From Phycisphaerales bacterium (GTDB lineage: Bacteria > Planctomycetota > Phycisphaerae > Tepidisphaerales > Tepidisphaeraceae): DNA of 6,163 nucleotides. Location of the stretch: assembly GCA_028288775.1 (NCBI GenBank), contig JAQGHP010000370.1, positions 1 through 6,163 of the forward strand, read 5' to 3'. The notes under the pieces were generated by a model. The model was not told where the DNA came from and did not search any database. It saw nothing but the letters and a program-made list of their open reading frames with translations. The translations under genes were made by a program, and so were the position numbers. Shown piece by piece: positions 1 to 5,897 of the stretch (within the stretch, counting starts at the first letter, position 1; every line of letters begins with the position of its first letter).

Positions 1-812
1 GCAAGTCCACCACCATCAAGATCCTCGCCACCCTCCTCCAGCCCACCTGGGGCGAGGCGCGCGTCTGCGATTACGTCGTCGGATACCAGTCGCGCCAAAT
101 CCGCCCGCTCATCGGCTACGTGCCCGACTACTTCGGCGCGTACGAAGACATGGTGGTGCAGGAATACCTGGAATTCTTCGCCGCGGCGTACGGCATCAAC
201 GGGCTGGCCCGCACCAAGATCGTCAACGACGTGCTGGAGCTGACCGACCTGTCGTACAAGAAAGACTCCCCGGTAGACGGCCTTTCCCGCGGCATGAAGC
301 AGCGCCTTTCCATCGGCCGCGTGCTGGTGCATGACCCCAAGGTGCTGCTGCTCGATGAGCCCGCCGGCAACCTCGACCCCCGTGCCCGCATCGAGATGCG
401 CGAGCTGCTCAAGGAATTGCAGCGCCGCGAAAAGACGATCCTCATCAGCTCCCACATCCTGCCCGAGCTGGCCGACTTGTGTAACAAGGTCGGCATCATC
501 GAGCAGGGCGAATTGATCTACAGCGGCCCCGTCGCCGACATCGTCAAGCGCGCCAAGACCGGCACGGTCCTGCACGTTGGCGTCGCCGAGAACCAGGACT
601 TGGCCGCCGCGTTGCTTAGCCAGGACCCGAACGTAGCGAACGTCAATGCCAACAACGGCTACATGGAAGTTGCCTTGAAAGACGGGGTCAACGATTTCAG
701 TTTCGTCCCGCAACGATTGCTGAGCGCAGGCTACAGACTGACGCTGCTCAAGGAAGAAGAGGTAAATCTCGAAACCGCGTTCATGCGCCTGACGAAAGGC
801 ATGGTCCAGTAG
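1..812 (+). CDS. ABC transporter ATP-binding protein (ABC-2/CcmA type), 5' end missing
   Basis: Cytoplasmic ATPase subunit of an ABC-2 type exporter; it hydrolyses ATP to drive the permease encoded next to it. The window opens inside Walker A: the frame reads GKSTTIKIL, with the Gly codon split by the edge. About 269 residues are visible, so only the extreme N terminus is lost. Motifs in order are the Q-loop region IGYVPDYFG (about nt 111-137), signature LSRGMKQRL (282-308), Walker B LLLDEP with catalytic Glu at 357-359, a D-loop (NLDP), and the H-loop His in ISSHIL at 453-455. The last ~80 residues form the extra C-terminal region usual in this family. Two departures from the textbook pattern are visible: Asp replaces the usual Q-loop Gln, and LSRGM replaces LSGGQ. 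Both look like subfamily traits rather than damage, because the other motifs are intact. The stop is followed by the permease gene on the same strand, so an operon is likely. The substrate cannot be deduced. Confidence 0.95.
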   Translation, partial: KSTTIKILATLLQPTWGEARVCDYVVGYQSRQIRPLIGYVPDYFGAYEDMVVQEYLEFFAAAYGINGLARTKIVNDVLELTDLSYKKDSPVDGLSRGMKQRLSIGRVLVHDPKVLLLDEPAGNLDPRARIEMRELLKELQRREKTILISSHILPELADLCNKVGIIEQGELIYSGPVADIVKRAKTGTVLHVGVAENQDLAAALLSQDPNVANVNANNGYMEVALKDGVNDFSFVPQRLLSAGYRLTLLKEEEVNLETAFMRLTKGMVQ

Positions 813-826
813 ATGCTGGATTTGTG

Positions 827-868
827 ATCTCCCAATCGCAAATCGGCAATCGCAAATCGCAAATCCCT
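827..868 (+). repeat. Heptad repeat array (AATCGCA type) between ATPase and permease genes
   Basis: Six 7-bp units lie in one register: ATCTCCC, AATCGCA, AATCGGC, AATCGCA, AATCGCA, AATCCCT. The array ends exactly one base before the ATG at 869. It supplies no Shine-Dalgarno sequence for the permease. The unit differs by one base from the AATCTCA unit (other strand) in the array at 5035-5097, so the two look like one repeat family. Its role is unknown; short heptanucleotide tandem repeats of this general type are known between genes in other bacteria, such as cyanobacterial STRRs. Confidence 0.8.
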
Positions 869-2995
869 ATGCTCGGAATCGCTGAATACTTCTGGCGCCT
901 CATTCCTGCGAACCCCATTCTTCTGCGCGTAGTGCAGATGAACGGCAAGCGGCAGCGCGACCTGTTCATCCGCTGCGGCTACCTCGGGCTGCTTATCGGC
1001 GTCGTCATCTTTTCCCTGATGACCGGCAGCACCAGCAGCGGCAACCTCTCCGAGCTGGCCAAGACCAGCGCCAACCTCTTCCAGACCCTCAGCTATTGCC
1101 AGCTCGCCCTCGTCGCCCTGCTCGCCCCGATCTTCACCGCCGGGGCCATCACGCAGGAGAAGGACAGCCAGACTTACGACATCCTCCTGGCCACCCCGCT
1201 GACCAACGGGCAGATTGTTCTGGGCTCGCTGCTCTCGCGATTGTTTTTCGTCATCGCCCTGCTCATCAGCGGCATCCCGGTCTTCTCGATCACGCAGATC
1301 TTCGGCGGCGTCGCGATCAGCGCGATCGTGCAGTCATTCCTCATTGCCGCGGGAACGGCATTCGCCACCGGCGCGCTGGCGATGGCGATTGCCGTGTTCA
1401 AGGTCGGCACCCGCCGGACCATTTTCAGCTTCTACCTGTTCATCGTGATTTACATGGTCGGCACGTTCGTGCTCGATCAGGTTCCGTACTTCAAGATTTC
1501 CACGGTCAACGCGACCGAGCTGTCGAAGACGAGCTGGCTGACGGGCATCAACCCGTTCCTGGCGCTTCGGACGATTTTTCATGAGTCCGCGTATTCGCCC
1601 CCCCTGGCCGCGGACTTGCCAAAGGAATTGTCCGGCTGGCCATGGGCCTGGTACCTGACGAACCCCGCGAGCTTCTACACGACGTTCATGTTCGTCCTGA
1701 GCTTCGTGCTGATCTCCCCGTCCATCCTGATGCTCCGCCGGCTGGCGCAATCCACGACGTCGCTGCAGACGCACATCATGCAGCGTCTGGGGATCACCCG
1801 CGGCGACCGCACCCGCAAGCCGCGCGTTGTCTGGAGCAACCCGATAGCCTGGCGCGAGGCCCGCACCAAGGCCTCGGCCGCCCGCGCCTCGGTGCTCCGC
1901 TACGGCTTCATCGCCGCCGGCCTGGTCGGTGCGGTGGTCATCGCCGCCCTGTATGGCACGCGCCAGGCCCCGACGTTCGCCAGCACCATTGACGGCAATT
2001 CCTACAATCCCGACACCAGACAACTTTCCGTCTACACGGGCGCAGAAGTAAAGACACTCCTGCTCACCCCGCAGACCACGATCCTTTACACGGATCCGCA
2101 AGTTGCCAAAGGGGAGGACAAGAAAGACAAGACGCCGATTACCGACCAGGCCGATTTCCTTTCGCGCCTGTCGACCGAGTCGCTGTCGGTGCAGGCCGAG
2201 CCCAACGCCGGCACCGGAGCGACTTACTGGGTCAAGCTCGACGTCCATCGCACCGGCCGGCGGCTCAGCGCCGCCGAGGCGCGGACCGCGCTGCTGGGCG
2301 TGACGACGATCGAATTCGCCGTGATCCTTCTAATCGTTACCAACGCCGCGGCGTCCACCGTCACGCGCGAAAAAGAGGACGGCACGCTGGACCTGCTGCT
2401 GACGACTCCGATCACCAGCCGCTATTACATCTGGGGCAAGCTGCGCGGGCTCGTGAGCTTCGTGCTCCCGCTGGTGGCGGTGCCGGTGGCGAGCGCGTTG
2501 ATCTTCGTCGTCTACGACTGCGTCCGCCGATTCAGCAACTGGAGCGACCCGGGCTTCCAATGGATCGTCCTCCCCGAGTCGGTGCTGCTGCTGCCGGGGA
2601 TGCTAGTGATCGTGGTCGCCTTCGCGGCAATCCTGGGGATGCAGATGTCGCTCCGCTGCCGCAAGACCGTGGTGGCGGTGATGAGCAGCGTGGGGATCGT
2701 GGTGGGCGCGTGCGCCGCGCTGGGCTGGTGCGGCTACTCGATCCTGCAGTCGAGAAACATGGAGTACGCCGGCCTGGTCTCGGCGGGTTTCAGTCCCTTC
2801 ACCCTCCTGACCGTTTTGATCGACCCGTACACCTTCGCCGGCGACCTATTCGCCGGAGAAAGCGCCATAGGCAGCCGTATCTTCATCTTCGTAGTCTGCT
2901 GGATCGGCGTAGCCGCCTACACGGCAGTCGTCTGGACGATGTACAAATCCATGGTCAAGAACTTCGACATGACCATCCGCAAGCAGTCGCGGTAA
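869..2995 (+). CDS. ABC-2 type permease, two permease halves fused in one chain
   Basis: Integral inner-membrane partner of the ATPase at 1-812, 708 residues from the chosen start. About 12 hydrophobic segments are visible, near residues 37-52, 78-94, 117-140, 150-177, 184-203, 269-289, 345-363, 476-497, 527-549, 571-592, 599-624 and 670-691. The chain looks internally duplicated. Each half has an NP(I)-x-x-R(E) element (residues 15-20 and 324-330) followed by an EK(E)D-x-x-T-x-D-(I/L)LL-x-TP(L/I)T motif after a membrane segment (from E97 and from E501). This motif is typical of ABC-2 permeases. A polar stretch of about 110 residues (364-475) between segments 7 and 8 is probably extracytoplasmic. 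I chose ATG 869 because the upstream in-frame GTG at 824 would add 15 residues (ISQSQIGNRKSQIP) that only translate the heptad repeat. No Shine-Dalgarno is visible, so translational coupling to the ATPase gene is possible. The substrate is unknown. Confidence 0.92.
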   Translation: MLGIAEYFWRLIPANPILLRVVQMNGKRQRDLFIRCGYLGLLIGVVIFSLMTGSTSSGNLSELAKTSANLFQTLSYCQLALVALLAPIFTAGAITQEKDSQTYDILLATPLTNGQIVLGSLLSRLFFVIALLISGIPVFSITQIFGGVAISAIVQSFLIAAGTAFATGALAMAIAVFKVGTRRTIFSFYLFIVIYMVGTFVLDQVPYFKISTVNATELSKTSWLTGINPFLALRTIFHESAYSPPLAADLPKELSGWPWAWYLTNPASFYTTFMFVLSFVLISPSILMLRRLAQSTTSLQTHIMQRLGITRGDRTRKPRVVWSNPIAWREARTKASAARASVLRYGFIAAGLVGAVVIAALYGTRQAPTFASTIDGNSYNPDTRQLSVYTGAEVKTLLLTPQTTILYTDPQVAKGEDKKDKTPITDQADFLSRLSTESLSVQAEPNAGTGATYWVKLDVHRTGRRLSAAEARTALLGVTTIEFAVILLIVTNAAASTVTREKEDGTLDLLLTTPITSRYYIWGKLRGLVSFVLPLVAVPVASALIFVVYDCVRRFSNWSDPGFQWIVLPESVLLLPGMLVIVVAFAAILGMQMSLRCRKTVVAVMSSVGIVVGACAALGWCGYSILQSRNMEYAGLVSAGFSPFTLLTVLIDPYTFAGDLFAGESAIGSRIFIFVVCWIGVAAYTAVVWTMYKSMVKNFDMTIRKQSR

Positions 2996-3013
2996 CCGGC
3001 GGCCTACCCCTCT

Positions 3014-3056
3014 TTCTCCCTCTCCCGGTACGCGGGGAGAGGGCGGGGTGAGGGTT
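3014..3056 (+). repeat. REP-like hairpin element, copy R1
   Basis: A 43-nt element with stem arms CCCTCTCCC (3018-3026) and GGGAGAGGG (3035-3043), an 8-nt loop, and the tail GGGGTGAGGGTTTT. It starts 18 nt after the permease stop. It matches R2 (3539-3582) apart from one substitution in the loop-stem junction and one missing base before the tail. It may also slow or end transcription from the exporter genes, but the T-run after it is short (4 T) and displaced, so I do not call it an intrinsic terminator. Confidence 0.9.
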
Positions 3057-3090
3057 TTCCGCGGAGCGACATCTTCGAAATTTTCCGGCT

Positions 3091-3095
3091 AGGAG
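3091..3095 (+). promoter_or_regulatory. Shine-Dalgarno AGGAG that bears on the nuclease start
   Basis: AGGAG ends one base before ATG 3097, too close for normal use, but lies 7 nt before the in-frame GTG at 3103. The spacing therefore favours GTG 3103 as the true start (a protein two residues shorter). ATG 3097 remains possible if the site is not used. Confidence 0.5.
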
Positions 3096-3096
3096 C

Positions 3097-3480
3097 ATGG
3101 TCGTGCGAACCCCCCGCGACAATGATCGACGCCTGCTTCGATTCGCCAAGGAACTGCGGGAATCCTCGACGGACGCCGAACGCAAGCTTTGGTCGCTCCT
3201 CCGCGGTCGCAAGCTCGCCGGTTTCAAGTTCCGTCGCCAATACCCCGTCGGCGGCTACATTCTTGACTTTTATTGCATTCGCGCCAACCTGGCTCTCGAA
3301 CTCGATGGGGGCCAGCATTCGCAACCCGATGCGGTCGCGTATGACCTCCGACGCACTCAATGCCTGGCGGAGTTGGGCGTGCGAGTCCTCCGGTTTTGGG
3401 ACCATGACGTGCTCAAGGATCCTGACGCGGTGACAAATACCGTGTTTCGAGTATTGTCGGAAGTGGATAACGACGTTTGA
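3097..3480 (+). CDS. DUF559 family protein, Vsr-like predicted endonuclease
   Basis: A 127-residue protein with the full DUF559 pattern. It has an N-terminal helical stretch with TDAERKLWSLLRGRKL (residues 25-40), then GFKFRRQYPVGGYILDFYC (42-60), LALELDGGQH (65-74), YDLRRTQCLAELG (82-94) and VRVLRFWDHDVL (95-106). The family is related to very-short-patch-repair nucleases of the PD-(D/E)XK fold. D57, E69, D70 and the Q73-H74 pair are the likely catalytic and metal-binding positions, and all are present, so the gene looks intact. Length is normal for the family. The start may be GTG 3103 (see the Shine-Dalgarno entry). The gene stands alone between two direct copies of a hairpin repeat (R1 and R2) and has no methylase or helicase partner in view. 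Its substrate and biological role are not known. A stand-alone nuclease tied to repeat mobility or DNA repair is an inference. Confidence 0.9.
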   Translation: MVVRTPRDNDRRLLRFAKELRESSTDAERKLWSLLRGRKLAGFKFRRQYPVGGYILDFYCIRANLALELDGGQHSQPDAVAYDLRRTQCLAELGVRVLRFWDHDVLKDPDAVTNTVFRVLSEVDNDV

Positions 3481-3538
3481 TCTGACCCCGCCGCATGTAC
3501 CGAACACACTCAGGCAAGCGATGTCGTGCGAAGAGACC

Positions 3539-3582
3539 TTCTCCCTCTCCCGGTACGCCGGGAGAGGGCAGGGGTGAGGGTT
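3539..3582 (+). repeat. REP-like hairpin element, copy R2
   Basis: A 44-nt element in the same orientation as R1. Perfect 11-bp stem: CCCTCTCCCGG (3543-3553), loop TACG, CCGGGAGAGGG (3558-3568), then the tail CAGGGGTGAGGGTT. It starts 58 nt after the nuclease stop, and exactly 525 nt separate the R1 and R2 starts. It forms a larger inverted pair with R3. Confidence 0.92.
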
Positions 3583-3600
3583 CTTAACGGCACTCGCAAA

Positions 3601-3644
3601 AACCCTCACCCTAACCCTCTCCCGGCGTACCGGGAGAGGGAACA
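3601..3644 (-). repeat. REP-like hairpin element, copy R3, inverted
   Basis: The reverse complement of R2 with only a few mismatches, between the tail and stem and at the far end. Stem arms are CCCTCTCCCGG (3615-3625) and CCGGGAGAGGG (3630-3640), with loop CGTA. It is separated from R2 by 18 nt (3583-3600), so R2 and R3 can pair with each other or fold singly. The pair occupies the region upstream of the glutamate dehydrogenase gene. Confidence 0.92.
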
Positions 3645-3651
3645 GTGGGCG

Positions 3652-3672
3652 ATTCTCAAATTTGCAATTTAT
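3652..3672 (+). repeat. Degenerate heptad trace upstream of glutamate dehydrogenase
   Basis: Three 7-bp units, ATTCTCA, AATTTGC and AATTTAT, follow R3 directly. They resemble a decayed copy of the AATC(T/G)CA heptads seen at 827-868 and 5035-5097. With so few units, chance similarity is possible. The rest of the gap to 3747 shows no clear promoter or ribosome binding site. Confidence 0.35.
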
Positions 3673-3747
3673 TGGACGCGGCCCGAAACCCTTTCTTTTT
3701 GGCTATGGGTATTCTACTGTTCACTGGGTCACCAACCCCACCGCGCT

Positions 3748-5031
3748 ATGGACCAAAAAACCGACCACCTCATCCCAGGCCCTCAGGGCCATTCCAAGTT
3801 CTGGCAGAACGCGCATCTGTATTTCGACCGCGTCTATGCCACCATGAATCTCGACCCGCTCTGGCGGGCCGTGCTCTCCACGCCCAAGCGCGTCCTTACC
3901 GTCTCCTGTCCCGTCAAGATGGACAACGGCGGCATTCAGGTCTTCACCGGCTACCGCGCGCAGCACAACAACGCCCGCGGCCCCTTCAAGGGCGGCATCC
4001 GCTACGACGACGCCGTCAACATGGACGAGGTCATGGCGCTGGCCATGCTCCAGACGTGGAAAAATGCGCTCGTCGATCTCCCCTACGGCGGCGCGAAGGG
4101 CGGCGTGGTCTGCGACCCGCGCAAGCTTTCGATGGGCGAGAAGGAGCGGCTTACTCGCCGCTATACCAGCGAGATCATGCCCATCATCGGCCCGATGCAG
4201 GACATCCCCGCGCCCGACGCCGGCACGGACGGGCAGATCATGGCGTGGGTGCTCGACACCTATTCAATGATGGTCGGCCAGCAGTCGCTGGGCGTGGTGA
4301 CGGGCAAGCCCGTGACGCTCGGCGGGTCGGTCGGGCGTGAAGAAGCCACCGGCCGCGGGGTCATGAACATCCTCCGCAAGTTCCTCGCCACGCAGAACAA
4401 GAAGCTTGAAGAGGTGCGGATCGCGATTCAGGGCTTCGGCAACGTCGGCTCCCACGCCGCCCGGCTGCTCGCCGAGCGCGGCGCGACCATCGTCGCCATC
4501 AGCGCCAAGGAAGGCGGCTTGTACGATGAAAGCGGCATCGACATCGAAGCCGCCACGCGCTATTACAAAGAAAACGGCGTGCTCACCGACTTCCCCGGCG
4601 CGGACGCCGTCAGCAACGAAGAGGTGCTCACCTGCGAGTGCGACGTGTTGATCCCCGCCGCCATGGAAAGCACGATCGACGCCACCGTCGCGCCGCACAT
4701 CAAGGCCCGCATCGTGTGTGAAGGCGCCAACGGCCCCACCACGCCCGAGGCGGACGAAATCCTCCGCGACAACGGCGTCACCGTCCTCCCCGATATCCTC
4801 GCCAATGCCGGCGGCGTCACGGTCAGCTACTTCGAATGGGTGCAGGGGCTGGAAAACTTCTTCTGGGACATCCAGAAGGTGCAGGATGAACTGCAGCGCG
4901 TGATGGAACGCGCGTTCGATCAGGTCAATGCCAAGGCCGATGAGGCGGACTGCGACTATCGCACCGCCGCGTATACGATCGCGATTAGCCGCGTGGCGGA
5001 AGCGAGTCGGCTGCGGGGGTTGTTCCCGTGA
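3748..5031 (+). CDS. gdhA: Glutamate dehydrogenase (Glu/Leu/Phe/Val dehydrogenase family)
   Basis: Cytoplasmic enzyme for the reversible oxidative deamination of L-glutamate to 2-oxoglutarate and ammonia with NAD(P); links nitrogen and carbon metabolism. The protein has 427 residues, normal for the small hexameric type. The N-terminal substrate domain carries GPFKGGIRY (78-86), KNALVDLPYGGAKGG (105-119) and PAPDAGTD (154-161). The C-terminal dinucleotide domain carries TGRG (201-204), the Rossmann motif IQGFGNVGS (227-235), EGANGPTTPEAD (325-336) and LPDILANAGGVTVSYFEW (347-364). Spacing matches Clostridium symbiosum GDH: K81, K105, K117, D157 and S360 fit K89, K113, K125, D165 and S380. K81 and S360 contact the glutamate side chain, which argues against a leucine or phenylalanine dehydrogenase. 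At the end of the second Rossmann strand the sequence is AISAKEGG, lacking the Asp common there, so cofactor preference is open. ATG 3748 is chosen because the frame extends upstream to 3526 only through repeat sequence. No Shine-Dalgarno is visible. Confidence 0.95.
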   Translation: MDQKTDHLIPGPQGHSKFWQNAHLYFDRVYATMNLDPLWRAVLSTPKRVLTVSCPVKMDNGGIQVFTGYRAQHNNARGPFKGGIRYDDAVNMDEVMALAMLQTWKNALVDLPYGGAKGGVVCDPRKLSMGEKERLTRRYTSEIMPIIGPMQDIPAPDAGTDGQIMAWVLDTYSMMVGQQSLGVVTGKPVTLGGSVGREEATGRGVMNILRKFLATQNKKLEEVRIAIQGFGNVGSHAARLLAERGATIVAISAKEGGLYDESGIDIEAATRYYKENGVLTDFPGADAVSNEEVLTCECDVLIPAAMESTIDATVAPHIKARIVCEGANGPTTPEADEILRDNGVTVLPDILANAGGVTVSYFEWVQGLENFFWDIQKVQDELQRVMERAFDQVNAKADEADCDYRTAAYTIAISRVAEASRLRGLFP

Positions 5032-5034
5032 TTG

Positions 5035-5097
5035 GAGATTTCAGATTTGAAATTTCAAATCCGGCACTTGAGATTTGAGATTTGAGATTTGAGATTC
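5035..5097 (-). repeat. Heptad repeat array (GAGATTT type) between convergent genes
   Basis: Nine 7-bp units lie in one register from 5035: GAGATTT, CAGATTT, GAAATTT, CAAATCC, GGCACTT, then GAGATTT three times and GAGATTC. Read on the minus strand, the unit is AATCTCA, one base away from the AATCGCA heptads at 827-868. The array nearly fills the 82-nt gap between the dehydrogenase stop and the stop of the opposing secreted-protein gene. A role in ending transcription from either side is possible but not shown. Confidence 0.85.
5044..5061. other. Perfect 18-bp palindrome inside the heptad array
   Basis: GATTTGAAATTTCAAATC reads the same on both strands. It is AT-rich, has no loop, and sits 13 nt after the dehydrogenase stop. 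It could be a cruciform or protein-binding site, or a by-product of heptads that inverted. It does not look like a standard GC-rich intrinsic terminator. Confidence 0.75.
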
Positions 5098-5113
5098 CTA
5101 ATCCCCGCCCCGT

Positions 5114-5791
5114 TCACTCCGCCGGCTTCGCATCGCCATCCGATTTTGCCGCCCCGCCCACCATACAATTAATCCTCGGGTCCGGGATGAACGCCGGCTC
5201 CGCCTTCTCAAGCGTGATGGGCACGGTCATCGGGATCGTCCCCTTCGGCGGCTTGCCCTTGGGCGGCCCGACCGTCGTGCTCCCCACGCGCATCAGCGTC
5301 GCCCCGTCCACGCCGTCCACCCGCCACTTCGCGTACCAGATGCCGGCGGTCTGCGGGCGGATTTGCCGCAGTTGCACCAGAATCTCCGTCCCCTCGGGCG
5401 CGTCCGATGGCTTGTCCTTGGGCATCACGATCGCGGTCTGCACGTGCTCCGTCGGCAGCTTCTCCCAGGTCTTCTTCTCGCGGTCGTAATGCCACATCTC
5501 CATCAACTCGAACCACCCGCGCTCGCGGATGTTCTTGTCGTCGATGCGCAGCGACCATTCGCCCGTGTCCTCTTCGCCGTAAAAGAGCACCACGGTCTCC
5601 CAATGCTCGCGCGCCTTCTGGTCGGCGGAAGGTTTGGGCGGCGCGTCCGCCTTGGCTGGAGCATCCGCCTTCGCGGGCGCGTCCGAATCCGCCGCCGGCT
5701 CGGCGGACCACGCCGGGACGGAGAGCGCGAGGGCTGCCGCCAGGATTGCCCCCGTGCCAAGGCCGGCGCGCGACAAAAATTGATACGCCAT
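5114..5791 (-). CDS. Secreted protein of unknown function with Ala/Asp/Pro/Lys linker
   Basis: I do not recognise this 225-residue protein. It starts with a Sec-type signal peptide: basic N region (R8), hydrophobic core of about residues 11-26, and small residues at the end (cleavage near A27 or A30). No lipobox Cys is present, so a periplasmic or exported soluble protein is likely. Residues 31-57 are low-complexity linker with three near-copies of (S/A)DAP(A/P)K. Residues 60-205 look like a folded domain rich in Trp and Tyr (HWETVVLFYG, GEWSLRIDDKNIRERGWFELMEMWHYD, GIWYAKWRVDGVDG), suggestive of a beta-rich structure. There is one Cys (C209), and the C-terminal tail is Ala/Asp/Lys-rich. ATG 5791 is chosen over the ATG at 5812 because AAGGAG lies 6 nt upstream and because the signal peptide then begins at once. 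The gene is convergent with the dehydrogenase and has no same-strand partner in view. Confidence 0.85.
   Translation of the reverse strand: MAYQFLSRAGLGTGAILAAALALSVPAWSAEPAADSDAPAKADAPAKADAPPKPSADQKAREHWETVVLFYGEEDTGEWSLRIDDKNIRERGWFELMEMWHYDREKKTWEKLPTEHVQTAIVMPKDKPSDAPEGTEILVQLRQIRPQTAGIWYAKWRVDGVDGATLMRVGSTTVGPPKGKPPKGTIPMTVPITLEKAEPAFIPDPRINCMVGGAAKSDGDAKPAE
5643..5696 (-). repeat. Imperfect 18-bp tandem repeat coding the linker
   Basis: Three 18-nt units (5643-5660, 5661-5678, 5679-5696) encode or overlap the (S/A)DAP(A/P)K repeats just after the signal peptide. The first two units are the most alike; the third diverges after its first half. This is a plausible site of repeat-number change between strains. 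Confidence 0.6.
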
Positions 5792-5797
5792 CCCAAA

Positions 5798-5803
5798 CTC
5801 CTT
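5798..5803 (-). promoter_or_regulatory. Shine-Dalgarno AAGGAG of the secreted-protein gene
   Basis: On the minus strand AAGGAG is followed by a 6-nt spacer (TTTGGG) and then ATG 5791. It is the best ribosome binding site in the window, and it settles the start. Confidence 0.85.
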
Positions 5804-5845
5804 GCAGCACAAACATCCACTAAATGACCGTGCGTGCTTCTGCGC

Positions 5846-5897
5846 TTGTGGTGCAGTCTTTCAGGCTGCAAAAGCAGGCTGAAAGGCTGCACCACAA
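5846..5897. repeat. 52-nt near-perfect hairpin element
   Basis: The two halves pair over 24 positions around an AAAA loop (5870-5873). The outer arms start TTGTGGTGCAG (5846-5856) and end CTGCACCACAA (5887-5897), and the inner stem is CTGC/GCAG. The only flaws are one G-G mismatch (5865/5878) and one T-G wobble (5857/5886). It lies in the divergent gap between the secreted-protein gene and the membrane-protein gene, on the upstream side of both, so it is not placed as a terminator for either. It looks like a dispersed intergenic repeat. The remaining gap sequence, 5898-6069, shows no gene I can support. Confidence 0.88.

Noticed and set aside
1334..2248. A 304-codon open frame on the minus strand inside the permease gene.
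   Set aside because: Its composition (Arg/Gly/Asp/Gln-rich, no domain) is what an antisense frame of GC-rich coding DNA gives, and the plus-strand permease has clear motifs and membrane segments.
3004..3609. A 201-codon open frame on the minus strand across the nuclease gene.
   Set aside because: Both ends are translated hairpin repeats and the middle is antisense to the well-supported DUF559 gene.
3526..3747. In-frame extension of glutamate dehydrogenase up to a GTG at 3526.
   Set aside because: The 74 extra residues mostly translate R2, R3 and the heptad trace (NPHP-x-PLPAYRERE type peptide), have no family similarity, and would make the protein too long at its N terminus.
3660..3747. Promoter for glutamate dehydrogenase (TATTCT at 3710-3715 as a -10 box).
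   Set aside because: No acceptable -35 or extended -10 bases lie at the right spacing, so it is not better than chance.
5035..5097. Possible CRISPR array.
   Set aside because: The units are 7 bp and directly adjacent with no spacers; this is a simple tandem repeat.
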